Assembly (NCBI GenBank): GCA_030525085.1
Contig: JAUNFK010000009.1
Span: 1 to 42,149, forward strand
DNA: 42,149 nt
Source of the DNA: a bacterium
Lineage (GTDB): Bacteria > Bacillota_I > Bacilli_A > RF39 > UBA660
Direction: 5' to 3'
The notes under the pieces were generated by a model that had not been told where the DNA came from, did no database searches, and saw nothing but the letters and a program-made list of their open reading frames with translations. The first letter of the stretch is position 1, and every line of letters begins with the position of its first letter. The position numbers and the translations under genes are program-made. Positions 32,741 to 40,917 of this stretch are shown here, one piece after another.

Positions 32741-35700
32741 ATTGGCAAAGTAGTTAGATTTTAAGACTGCATCATTTAGATTCATTTTGTCTTTTACTAA
32801 CTTGTTGTAGTATTCTATTTTTTCAGAATTCATTTTTTTGCCTTTTAGGTATTCTCCATTTGCAACATATGTGCTTCCGTTATACCAACTTCCGTCTGGG
32901 AAGAATACTAAAGGATCATAGTCTTTAGAGAAGATGTCTCTACCAATGTAGTTTGCTTCATTGTATTTTATTCCGAATAGATTTAGCAGTGTTGGAAGCA
33001 CGTCTAATTGAGAGTTAACATCTTTTACTGTTTTCTTAATTTGACCGTTACTCCAGATAATAAATGGCGTATGGTTTATTAGGTTTGTGTTTGTTTCTTT
33101 GTATTTATCTAGAAGCGTTTTATCTTCAAGTGTATATAGGTAGTGGTCACTTATTAGAACTACAATTGTGTTATCAAGTTCACCATTTTGTTCTAGGTTT
33201 TCCATTAGTAATTTAATCATGTCATCAGTTTCTTTTGCTTGAATTTTTAGACATTCAAATTCGGTTAATCCTGTTTCATTTGTTAGTTTAGAACAAGTGC
33301 CTTTACTTGAACTAAATGGCATATGTGCTGAGTAGGTAATTATGTATGATAGGTTTAGACCAGTGTGTTTAAATATTTCTTTGTTGAATGTTTCGTTTTT
33401 CATTAGTTCGGTGTCTAGCCAGAATTCATTGTCTTTATAGATACCTAAATCTTTTAATCCGTAATACTCGTTGTAACCAAATGATTTATAGTTAGCACAT
33501 CTTGAGTAGTATTCTGCTGAGTTCATGTGAAATACATTTGATGTGTATCCTTCCTCTTTTAGTAGGTTTGGCAAGCTGTAAGGATAAGCATTTTTACTAA
33601 ATGAGTAAGCATTCATGTTGTAGTTGTAAGCTGTAGAGTAGCCTGTGTTAATCATAAATTCTGAGTTGAATGTTGAGCCACCGCCAGATGTAAATGAATA
33701 GTGGTTAATAAAGTTGATTGAGTTTTGACTTAGTTTGTAGAATGTTGGCATGATGTCTTTATCTAGTAGGAAGTTATCTACACTTTCTAACTGAACGATT
33801 ATTAAGTTTTTCCCTTTGAATGCACCTGTATATTCGTTTTCTTTGGCTTCAGTGCTGTTTGCAAAGTTTTTATCAAGAACTTTTTGTTCATTATCAGTTA
33901 GTGAATTACTATCTTTAAAGTATGTGAATATGAAGTTTCTGATGTTGTATTCGTACATACCACTAACCATTAAACTTTTGTTGTTGTCATTAAATGAACG
34001 ATAAATACTTCTTGGATTACGCCATTCATCCCAGTTTAGTTCGGTGCTTGATTTTCCAAGGAATACTGGAAGAATACTATGAATGATTACAAAAATTATT
34101 AAAGCAATTATTATTTTTAGATAGTTATTTTTTGTTTGTTTTTTAGTTTTTTTAAGGCCAATTATTGTTAGGCTTAAACTTACTAATGTTGTTACTACTA
34201 CCCATAGTTTTATATTATTAAATACTGAACTAAAGTAGGCAGCACCTTCACCAGCAACACTTAATACACTAAAGTCAAAGAATATTTTGAAGTAGGAGAA
34301 GTATATTGCGTGTGTTAGGAATAAAGCAATGCTTATGATGTAGCATATTATATAGAATATTTTGTTGTATGGATTTTTAAGATTTTTAGTTATGTATAGA
34401 ATTATAATAATCCATAAGATTGTGAATAAGTTTGGTACTGGCATGAACCAGTGGTAGAAACTTATTTGATTTGATAAGAATATTCTTAATGCTAAATCGA
34501 GTATTAGTAGTGATATAAATAAGTAGATGTAATTCCGATTTGTTTTACAGAAATCTTTAATTAAAGCTTTTGCTTTTTTACAAAGATTTAAAATAAAGTT
34601 TTTGATTTTTTGTAATTTATTTTTTGTTTTAGGATATATGATGATGTTGATAAGTAGAAAAATACCAACAAGAGAAGTTATTGCTCCAGCTTTTAGTAGT
34701 GGTGGAGTATATTTAATATCTATTTTATGAGTTCCTTTAGTAATTTCTAATCCTAAGAAAGTTTTGTCTGTTAATACTTTACCAACTCTTTTGCCATCAA
34801 CATATAATTTAAAGCCATCATCATATGGGATAGTTATTTTTAGGTAACCATCTTCTTTAACGGTTATTTCACCAGAGATGTGATTATCTTCAATTTTAGC
34901 TTTGTTTATTATCATTTCATCAACATTATTTTTTATTGAACTTACTTTGTTGTAGTCCATTGTATAAATTTTGATATCGTCTATATCAAATGTTCCTTTT
35001 GTTAGTTCGATGTTTAATGTGTCGATTGCATTATTTGATGAAAGTACATATTCAAATGTGTTGTTATTATTATTGTATTTCCAGTTTGAACATGATAGAG
35101 CGTTCTTTACATTATTTATAGTGATGTCACTGCTACAAGCAAAGCCTTCTTTAGCCTTATTCATGTTAAAGCTTATTATTAATATTTTATTTTGAATTTT
35201 TGAGTTTAGTTTAATTTTTAGATTTGCATTTTTATTAGCATCAATGATGTAGTGTCCGTTTTCTTCATTGTATGTTAGATTGTTAATCTCTTTAATTTTG
35301 TAACCATTTTTATATTCATTTATATTGCTTTTGTAAACGTTATCTAGTGATTTATCCACAATTATGTAATTTAGTAGTGCATCTATTGTGTAAGGATATT
35401 CTAGAGTGTCGAATTCACGCTGACTCATTATTTTATTAGATGCGTATGCGATTGGTAGAACGTTTTCATTTACATATAGTTTTGTTCCATCGATGTTTTC
35501 AATTTCTGTATAACCGATTTCAGCATTACCACTTGAAATTAAATATTTTGTACCACTATAGATGTTAAATAAAACGTTAGATGTTTGTGTTACTGTAGTG
35601 TTATCACGGTTAATAACTTCATTTTGAAAAATGTTTCTAATAAATGACATATAATATTTATTTGATAGAGAAGAGTAATTTGATGTTATGTTTTCACTTA

Positions 35701-37120
35701 TGTCATAGATCTTGTTTGGATTATATAGTATGTAATCTTCATTACTTGTACGATAAATACTTTTATCATTTATTTTATTTATAAGTTCTTTGTAAGATGT
35801 GCTATTTATATTTTTAATATCAGATATTTTCATGTACTTTTCGCTTGTTGAGCTTGCGATGAATGATGCAAGAGATACACCTATTATTGTAATGCAAAGC
35901 AGGATATTATTTTGTTTTTTTGTGCATAAGTATAAGCTTATTAACATTAAGACTATATCAGCAAGTAAAAGGTAAATGTTATTTTCACCAAGAGCAAAGT
36001 AGATAAGAATAGCTCCGCTTAGAAGTATATATGGTAACATTTTTTTAAGTTTTAGTTTGTTATCAAATATATTTTTTAGAAGCTCACTAATTTGTAAGAT
36101 TGCTAGAGGCAAGAATGGTATAAAGCATTTGCCATCAATATACATAAACCCATTTAAGATATAACTACTTAGTGGGAATATGATAAATAGGGCAGTTATT
36201 ATGCTTAAGAATATTTGCTCTTTTTTCTTAGATAAAATACCATTTATGATTGCGATAATGTAAATAAATGTTACTCCCCAAGAATAGTATGAGTTATAAA
36301 ATGTGTATGCGTAGTTTTTCATTGGGTTTATTAAATCGAAGAATGTTAGTTGTGAGCTAGTTAATGTTTCTATTCTTCCATTGATTAAAGCATATGCTGT
36401 TGGCAGTAGTAATACTCCAGTAGTTAAAATTGCTGTTGTTACAAAGAATATAACATTTTTAAGTTTTGTAAAATCTATTTTGTTGTTTTTTAAGATTTTG
36501 TAAATAGTATAAATACCAATTGTGATAATTCCGGGTACACTAAAGTAGTAACTTGTTAGAATTAATAATATTGTGTATATAATAAGTGGTATTTTTTTAC
36601 CTTTTTCAAAGTATAGGTCAACACTTTTAAGAGCGCCAATCATAAATGGCATATATATGACAAACATTAAATGTCTATGAAAATGGTATGTAAATGGTGC
36701 ATTTAAAGCAAATATTAGAGATGAAATATAAGCTATTTTAGTGTTGTATTTACCTTTAATCCATATATAGAACATTATTATACTTGTAAAATACATGATA
36801 ATAGAAATTGCTGGCATGTAAATATACATTGGTATAAATGGTAGTAAGTATGATAGTAAAATAATAGGACTTAACAATCCGTAATATGAATAGTTAAAGA
36901 TGTTTTGGCCCATTCCTAGATTAAACGCAAATGATGGAATTATTTTACCACTACTATAAAATAGGTTTCTAAAGTATTCTGGTAGTACAATGTGCTGATT
37001 AGCCCAGTCAACATTTGAACCAAATATGTATCCTTTACAAAGTAAGTATATTATTAATGCTAACATTGGAATAAATAATGTTCCAATTAATAAGTAATCT
37101 TTTTTTTCTAATTTTTTCAT
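32735..37120 (-). CDS. YfhO - LTA synthase fusion membrane protein (1461 aa)
   Basis: One continuous frame of 1461 residues made of two complete proteins. Residues 1 to about 830 match the YfhO family: a GT-C type membrane protein with many helices and an extracellular beta domain, with FNLGMGQNIFNY and FRNLFYSSG near the start. Residues about 860-1461 are an LtaS-type protein: about five helices (865-1020) followed by an alkaline-phosphatase-fold domain outside the membrane. This has QLES (Glu1112), catalytic Thr1150 in GGGSTFNSEF, His1266 in SAHMPF, and SDH (Asp1325, His1326). YfhO adds sugars to LTA in Bacillus and LtaS polymerises it, so the fusion probably couples the two steps. The link is inferred; each half is clear. 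Confidence 0.9.
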   Translation of the reverse strand: MKKLEKKDYLLIGTLFIPMLALIIYLLCKGYIFGSNVDWANQHIVLPEYFRNLFYSSGKIIPSFAFNLGMGQNIFNYSYYGLLSPIILLSYLLPFIPMYIYMPAISIIMYFTSIIMFYIWIKGKYNTKIAYISSLIFALNAPFTYHFHRHLMFVIYMPFMIGALKSVDLYFEKGKKIPLIIYTILLILTSYYFSVPGIITIGIYTIYKILKNNKIDFTKLKNVIFFVTTAILTTGVLLLPTAYALINGRIETLTSSQLTFFDLINPMKNYAYTFYNSYYSWGVTFIYIIAIINGILSKKKEQIFLSIITALFIIFPLSSYILNGFMYIDGKCFIPFLPLAILQISELLKNIFDNKLKLKKMLPYILLSGAILIYFALGENNIYLLLADIVLMLISLYLCTKKQNNILLCITIIGVSLASFIASSTSEKYMKISDIKNINSTSYKELINKINDKSIYRTSNEDYILYNPNKIYDISENITSNYSSLSNKYYMSFIRNIFQNEVINRDNTTVTQTSNVLFNIYSGTKYLISSGNAEIGYTEIENIDGTKLYVNENVLPIAYASNKIMSQREFDTLEYPYTIDALLNYIIVDKSLDNVYKSNINEYKNGYKIKEINNLTYNEENGHYIIDANKNANLKIKLNSKIQNKILIISFNMNKAKEGFACSSDITINNVKNALSCSNWKYNNNNNTFEYVLSSNNAIDTLNIELTKGTFDIDDIKIYTMDYNKVSSIKNNVDEMIINKAKIEDNHISGEITVKEDGYLKITIPYDDGFKLYVDGKRVGKVLTDKTFLGLEITKGTHKIDIKYTPPLLKAGAITSLVGIFLLINIIIYPKTKNKLQKIKNFILNLCKKAKALIKDFCKTNRNYIYLFISLLILDLALRIFLSNQISFYHWFMPVPNLFTILWIIIILYITKNLKNPYNKIFYIICYIISIALFLTHAIYFSYFKIFFDFSVLSVAGEGAAYFSSVFNNIKLWVVVTTLVSLSLTIIGLKKTKKQTKNNYLKIIIALIIFVIIHSILPVFLGKSSTELNWDEWRNPRSIYRSFNDNNKSLMVSGMYEYNIRNFIFTYFKDSNSLTDNEQKVLDKNFANSTEAKENEYTGAFKGKNLIIVQLESVDNFLLDKDIMPTFYKLSQNSINFINHYSFTSGGGSTFNSEFMINTGYSTAYNYNMNAYSFSKNAYPYSLPNLLKEEGYTSNVFHMNSAEYYSRCANYKSFGYNEYYGLKDLGIYKDNEFWLDTELMKNETFNKEIFKHTGLNLSYIITYSAHMPFSSSKGTCSKLTNETGLTEFECLKIQAKETDDMIKLLMENLEQNGELDNTIVVLISDHYLYTLEDKTLLDKYKETNTNLINHTPFIIWSNGQIKKTVKDVNSQLDVLPTLLNLFGIKYNEANYIGRDIFSKDYDPLVFFPDGSWYNGSTYVANGEYLKGKKMNSEKIEYYNKLVKDKMNLNDAVLKSNYFANK

Positions 37121-37215
37121 TTAAATTACCTCTTTTTGTCAATGAAGATTATAGCAAAAAAGTGCACATTTATCAATGTTTGTGGTATTATGGAGTCAAG
37201 GAGACTGTGAAGAAA

Positions 37216-37878
37216 ATGTTAAAAAAGTACGAAAATTTATTAAATTTGGATGCCACTATAGCAAAAGAGCTATTTGATGGGGTTAATTATCCTTGGGAAG
37301 TGTTACCTCTTATTAAAGATTTTATTTTGAAAATGGGGCCAACTTTATCTGATGAATATATATTATATAAGGAAAGTGTATGGGTTCATAAAAGTGTAAA
37401 GATTAGTGAGAAAGCTGATATAAATGGACCAGCAATTATTGGTGAAGGGACTGAAGTAAGACCTGGAGCTTTTATTAGAGGTAGTGCAATTATTGGGAAG
37501 AACTGTGTAATTGGTAATAGCACTGAGGTGAAAAACGCAATTATTTTTGATAATTGTCAGTGTCCTCATTATAATTATGTTGGAGATGCAATCTTAGGTG
37601 ATCATGCTCATACTGGAGCTGGAGTTATTTTATCGAATGTCAAGAGTGATAAGAACAATGTTGTTGTTAAAGAAGATGGTGGAATAGCAACTGGGCTTAG
37701 AAAAATGAGTGCAATACTTGGAGATTATAGTGATATTGGCTGTAATTGTGTATTATGCCCAGGAACGATAATTGGTACTCATACTAATGTGTATCCACTT
37801 ACGATGGTAAGAGGTGTGATTGGTGACTGGAAGATAGTTAAATCAATGGATAATATTGTAGATAAGGAGCAAAGATAA
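37216..37878 (+). CDS. Left-handed beta-helix nucleotide-sugar protein (GlmU C-terminal-like)
   Basis: The protein is 220 residues. A short helical start (MLKKYENLLNLD) precedes a left-handed beta-helix with hexapeptide repeats: IISGP-like NGPAIIGEGTEVRPGA, IRGSAIIGKNCVIG, and the DHAHTGAGVILSNVKSD loop with its His and lysines. These resemble the acetyltransferase half of GlmU and short LbH proteins near glmM; no pyrophosphorylase half is present. AAGGAG (37198-37203) lies 12 bases before ATG 37216; GTG 37207 is an alternative. The stop overlaps glmM (TAATG), so a role in UDP-GlcNAc supply is likely. Confidence 0.83.
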   Translation: MLKKYENLLNLDATIAKELFDGVNYPWEVLPLIKDFILKMGPTLSDEYILYKESVWVHKSVKISEKADINGPAIIGEGTEVRPGAFIRGSAIIGKNCVIGNSTEVKNAIIFDNCQCPHYNYVGDAILGDHAHTGAGVILSNVKSDKNNVVVKEDGGIATGLRKMSAILGDYSDIGCNCVLCPGTIIGTHTNVYPLTMVRGVIGDWKIVKSMDNIVDKEQR

Positions 37879-39209
37879 TGGGTAGATTATTTGGCACTGA
37901 TGGTGCTAGAGGAATTGCTGGGAATGAGCTTACTGCGAATTTAGCAATGAAGATAGGGGCTAGTGCAGCTTATGTATTAGGTGAGAATAAAAAGATTAAA
38001 GTTATTGTTGGGATGGATACAAGATATTCTGGTGATATGCTTGCATGTGCTGTTAATTCTGGACTTCTTAGTATGGGAGCTGATGTTGTTTTTGTTGGTG
38101 TTGTGCCAACTCCTGCGGTTTCTTTTTTAGTAACACATTTAAATGCAGATATGGGAGTAATGATTTCTGCTAGTCATAATCCTGCTAAGTATAATGGAAT
38201 TAAGTTATTTAATAATAATGGATATAAACTTGCTGATGAGATTGAGGAAAAGATAGAGCATTATATTTTAGATGAAGAGTTACCAGAGTGCATGAATATT
38301 GGTAGTTACGAAAGAAATGATGATTTAAAGAATAAGTATATAGATTTTTTATATTCTTTAGCAAATGATTATAATGGGCTTAAAGTAGTAGTTGATTGTG
38401 CGAATGGGTCAGCTTCTGCGACAGCACCAACTTTATTTGAAAAGTTAAATGTTAATGCAGAAATTATTTTTAATAATCCAGATGGAGTAAACATTAATGA
38501 TAATTGTGGTTCAACTCATTTAGAATCTTTAATTAGTAAAGTTAAGGAAACAGGTGCTGATTTAGGAATTGCTTATGATGGTGATGCTGATAGATGTCTA
38601 CTTGTTACTGATGCGGGAGAAGTAATTGATGGTGACTTTATACTAGCAATTTGTGGTAAGGCTTTAAAAGAGCAAGGAAAACTTAATAATAATTCAATTG
38701 TTGGAACTGTAATGTCAAATTTAGGATTAAGGAAATTTTGTGAAAGTGAGAATATTGATTTTGTAGCTACTAAAGTTGGAGATAGATATGTTTTAGAAGA
38801 GATGCTTGATAAAGATTATGTTATTGGTGGAGAGCAGTCAGGACATGTAATTTTTAAAGAGTATGCAAATACAGGCGATGGAGAACTTACTTCTCTTATG
38901 GTTTTAAATATATTAAGTGAAAAGAAGTGTAAGTTAAGTGAACTTGCAAGTATTATGAATAAATATCCTCAAGTACTAGTAAACGTTAATGTTACTAAAG
39001 AAGGAAAAGAAACTTTTAATGATGATTCTGAGATAAAAGAATTGGTTAGTAAATATGAAGAAGAGCTTAATGGAGATGGGCGTATTTTAATAAGAGCTAG
39101 TGGAACAGAAAATTTGATTAGAGTTATGATTGAAGGTAAAAATACTGAAGAAATTAGTAAAATGGCAAATGGTATTGCTGATTTAATTAATAAAAAGTTT
39201 GGTATATAG
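37878..39209 (+). CDS. glmM: Phosphoglucosamine mutase
   Basis: Interconverts glucosamine-6-phosphate and glucosamine-1-phosphate for UDP-GlcNAc synthesis. The protein is 443 residues, normal length. The start has GRLFGTDGARG, the phosphoserine loop is ISASHNP (Ser99), the magnesium loop is DGDADR and the sugar-binding GGEQSGH and RASGTENLIRVM motifs are present. The start overlaps the previous stop, so the LbH protein and GlmM are made together. It lies beside genes for wall polymer synthesis. Confidence 0.97.
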   Translation: MGRLFGTDGARGIAGNELTANLAMKIGASAAYVLGENKKIKVIVGMDTRYSGDMLACAVNSGLLSMGADVVFVGVVPTPAVSFLVTHLNADMGVMISASHNPAKYNGIKLFNNNGYKLADEIEEKIEHYILDEELPECMNIGSYERNDDLKNKYIDFLYSLANDYNGLKVVVDCANGSASATAPTLFEKLNVNAEIIFNNPDGVNINDNCGSTHLESLISKVKETGADLGIAYDGDADRCLLVTDAGEVIDGDFILAICGKALKEQGKLNNNSIVGTVMSNLGLRKFCESENIDFVATKVGDRYVLEEMLDKDYVIGGEQSGHVIFKEYANTGDGELTSLMVLNILSEKKCKLSELASIMNKYPQVLVNVNVTKEGKETFNDDSEIKELVSKYEEELNGDGRILIRASGTENLIRVMIEGKNTEEISKMANGIADLINKKFGI

Positions 39210-39217
39210 GTTAAAGG

Positions 39218-39242
39218 AACACTCGTTATGAGTGCTTTTTTT
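39218..39242 (+). terminator. Terminator after glmM
   Basis: Stem CACTC (39220-39224) / GAGTG (39230-39234), loop GTTAT, C then a T run of seven. Confidence 0.85.
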
Positions 39243-39264
39243 ATATAATAAAATAGGTGAGGTT

Positions 39265-39480
39265 ATGGATAGTCAAATTATTAAAATTGCTGGCTTAGTT
39301 GTATCACTTATAGCAATAGTTACACCTTTACTGAAGCTTAATACATCAATTACTAAGCTTAATATGAATACTAAGTTACTTACAGATAAAGTCGATGAAC
39401 TTACGAAAATGTCATCTAGTCTTGATAAGAGAGTTAGCGTGTTAGAAGGGAGAAAGAAAGATGGAACTAACTGCGTTTAG
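39265..39480 (+). CDS. Small holin-like or holin-accessory membrane protein (71 aa)
   Basis: Seventy-one residues: one N-terminal membrane helix (about 6-23), then a coiled-coil-like helix (about 28-60, LNMNTKLLTDKVDELTKM), the plan of several phage haemolysin/holin-accessory proteins. The frame opens at 39232, but ATG 39265 with TAGGTGAGG (39255-39263) ahead is preferred. It overlaps the next holin-like gene by 20 bases. Exact role unproven. Confidence 0.7.
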   Translation: MDSQIIKIAGLVVSLIAIVTPLLKLNTSITKLNMNTKLLTDKVDELTKMSSSLDKRVSVLEGRKKDGTNCV

Positions 39481-39721
39481 TGTTATTTCTTTGGTAACGC
39501 TTGTAATAGGTTTCATTAGTAAGAAGTTAAAAATTGTTGATAAGAAGTATATTCCTTTACAAAATGTAGTTATTGGGATTATTTCTGGAGTAATTGTATA
39601 TTTTGCAGAGATTGAGACTAACATTTTTCGTTCGATAGTTCTTTGTTTGATTGGTTCTTTATCTGCAGGTGGTGCTTACGATGCTTTGAAGGTAGGGGGT
39701 GATAAGAATAAAAACGAATAA
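39461..39721 (+). CDS. Phage-type holin (86 aa)
   Basis: Eighty-six residues, with two or three membrane helices (about 5-20, 33-48 and 55-75). The order LVIGFISKKLKIVDKKYIP, LQNVVIGIISGV and GSLSAGGAYDALK follows a holin family common in clostridial phages (an amphipathic first helix, then 'IPLQN..IG..' and a final 'L.AGG.YD'). Such proteins form lesions in the membrane that let an endolysin reach the wall. AGGGAGAAAG precedes the ATG. Its gene overlaps both neighbours, by 20 and 23 bases. Confidence 0.82.
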   Translation: MELTAFSVISLVTLVIGFISKKLKIVDKKYIPLQNVVIGIISGVIVYFAEIETNIFRSIVLCLIGSLSAGGAYDALKVGGDKNKNE

Positions 39722-40451
39722 AGAGTTTGTGAGTTATTTAAAAACTTTACTTGATAGAAATACTGTATATATGTGGGGTGAGTTTGGCAGACTTGTTACA
39801 AATAATACGATTGATGGTAAGAAAAAACAGTATCCTAGTCATTATGATGATACAAAAGTTAAGTATTTGAAAAGTTTAGTAGGTAAAAATTATTATGCTT
39901 ATGATTGTGCGGGATTAATAAAATCTTATTTTATGAGTGATTATGGAAATAAAAAGGTGAATTATATTGTTAGTTATGATAAAGATGCTTATGGTATAAC
40001 AGTTGGTACAGCAAGTGAGAAAGGAGATATTTCTACGCTTCCTGAGATGGAAGGAGTGCTCTTATATATGAAGGGGCATTGTGGGGTGTATATTGGTAAT
40101 GGAAAAGTTATCGAGTGTACATCTAATCAAAAGATTTCCGGAATAAAATATGGAAAAGTGTGTGTTTCTAATCTAAGTGCTAGACCTTGGAAGACTTGGA
40201 CAAAGAGTAAATGGTTATCTTATATAACAGATGAACCAATAACTGATAAGAAAGAGGAAGAAGTTAAAGAAGAACCAAAAATCGAAGAGCCGAAAATTGA
40301 AGAACCTGTTAATACTGATGCTGTTGATGGTAAAACTGATATTCCTTCTGAAGATAAAACAGATGCTGAAAAAAATGGTGCAAAAAATTTATTTGAAAAA
40401 GTATGGCAATTTATTTTAAAAATTATCAATTTGTTAAAAAACAGAAAATAA
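39699..40451 (+). CDS. NlpC/P60-type endolysin-like peptidoglycan hydrolase
   Basis: The protein is 250 residues, with no signal peptide. The first 170 residues are an NlpC/P60 papain-like domain with catalytic Cys70 in YDCAGLI and His127 in KGHCGVYIG, and the TVYMWGEFG substrate-groove start. A Glu/Pro/Lys-rich linker follows (about 185-225, two copies of KIEEP), then a hydrophobic amphipathic helix at the end (about 230-250). It starts with GTG at 39699, 23 bases inside the holin gene. Architecture and context are those of a phage endolysin cutting stem peptides. It ends the cassette; no clear hairpin terminator follows. Confidence 0.85.
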   Translation: MIRIKTNKEFVSYLKTLLDRNTVYMWGEFGRLVTNNTIDGKKKQYPSHYDDTKVKYLKSLVGKNYYAYDCAGLIKSYFMSDYGNKKVNYIVSYDKDAYGITVGTASEKGDISTLPEMEGVLLYMKGHCGVYIGNGKVIECTSNQKISGIKYGKVCVSNLSARPWKTWTKSKWLSYITDEPITDKKEEEVKEEPKIEEPKIEEPVNTDAVDGKTDIPSEDKTDAEKNGAKNLFEKVWQFILKIINLLKNRK

Positions 40452-40506
40452 AAAATACACTATTAAAAAAATATTATTTATGTTATATTTATGATGAGGT
40501 AATCGT

Positions 40507-40884
40507 ATGAAAAAGATTTTAAAGGTAGTATTAATTTGTTTGTTAGTTGTATTGTCTGGAGTATTTATTTGGTATAAAATCAAACCTAGTAATGATACAA
40601 AAAAACTTTATGTTTCATGTGGAAATAAGAGTGATAGTTATAACGTTCTTACAGGGTATGAACTATCTTTTGATAAAAACGATACTTGCAAGACTGATTT
40701 TGAAGTAATGAATGTTGATAATACATATTTAAAGCTTAGAGCAAATAAATATTTTTACTCTTTAGATGGTAATGGAGAGATAAACGAAGCTAAAGTTTCA
40801 CAGGATGTATTTGTATTAGCTGATGAAGAACTAGTTTTATACGGAATTGATAAAAAAACTAAATATATTTTTGAATATAAATAA
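40507..40884 (+). CDS. Membrane-anchored protein of unknown function (125 aa)
   Basis: One N-terminal membrane helix (about 5-25), then a soluble outside domain of 100 residues with two cysteines (in VSCGNK and TCKTDF) able to form a disulfide. The visible arrangement is similar to the outside domain of the minus-strand membrane protein at 832-1368, though no real homology is claimed. GAGGT (40495-40499) supports the start. No family recognised. Confidence 0.75.
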   Translation: MKKILKVVLICLLVVLSGVFIWYKIKPSNDTKKLYVSCGNKSDSYNVLTGYELSFDKNDTCKTDFEVMNVDNTYLKLRANKYFYSLDGNGEINEAKVSQDVFVLADEELVLYGIDKKTKYIFEYK

Positions 40885-40891
40885 GAATTTT

Positions 40892-40901
40892 ATGATATAA
40901 T
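40892..40901 (+). promoter_or_regulatory. Extended -10 promoter element
   Basis: TGA-TATAAT with the -10 at 40896-40901. A TTGAAT is found 19 bases upstream at 40871-40876, so the -35 contact may be weak. It serves the last gene of the window. Confidence 0.5.
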
Positions 40902-40917
40902 TTTCTTAGGTGAGATT

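Noticed and set aside
33816-34004. Plus-strand open frames inside the YfhO-LtaS gene
   Set aside because: They are antisense to clear coding sequence, have no binding sites and encode low-complexity hydrophobic strings.
39265-40451. Complete prophage
   Set aside because: Only lysis-type genes are present; no structural, packaging or integration genes and no attachment-site repeats seen nearby.
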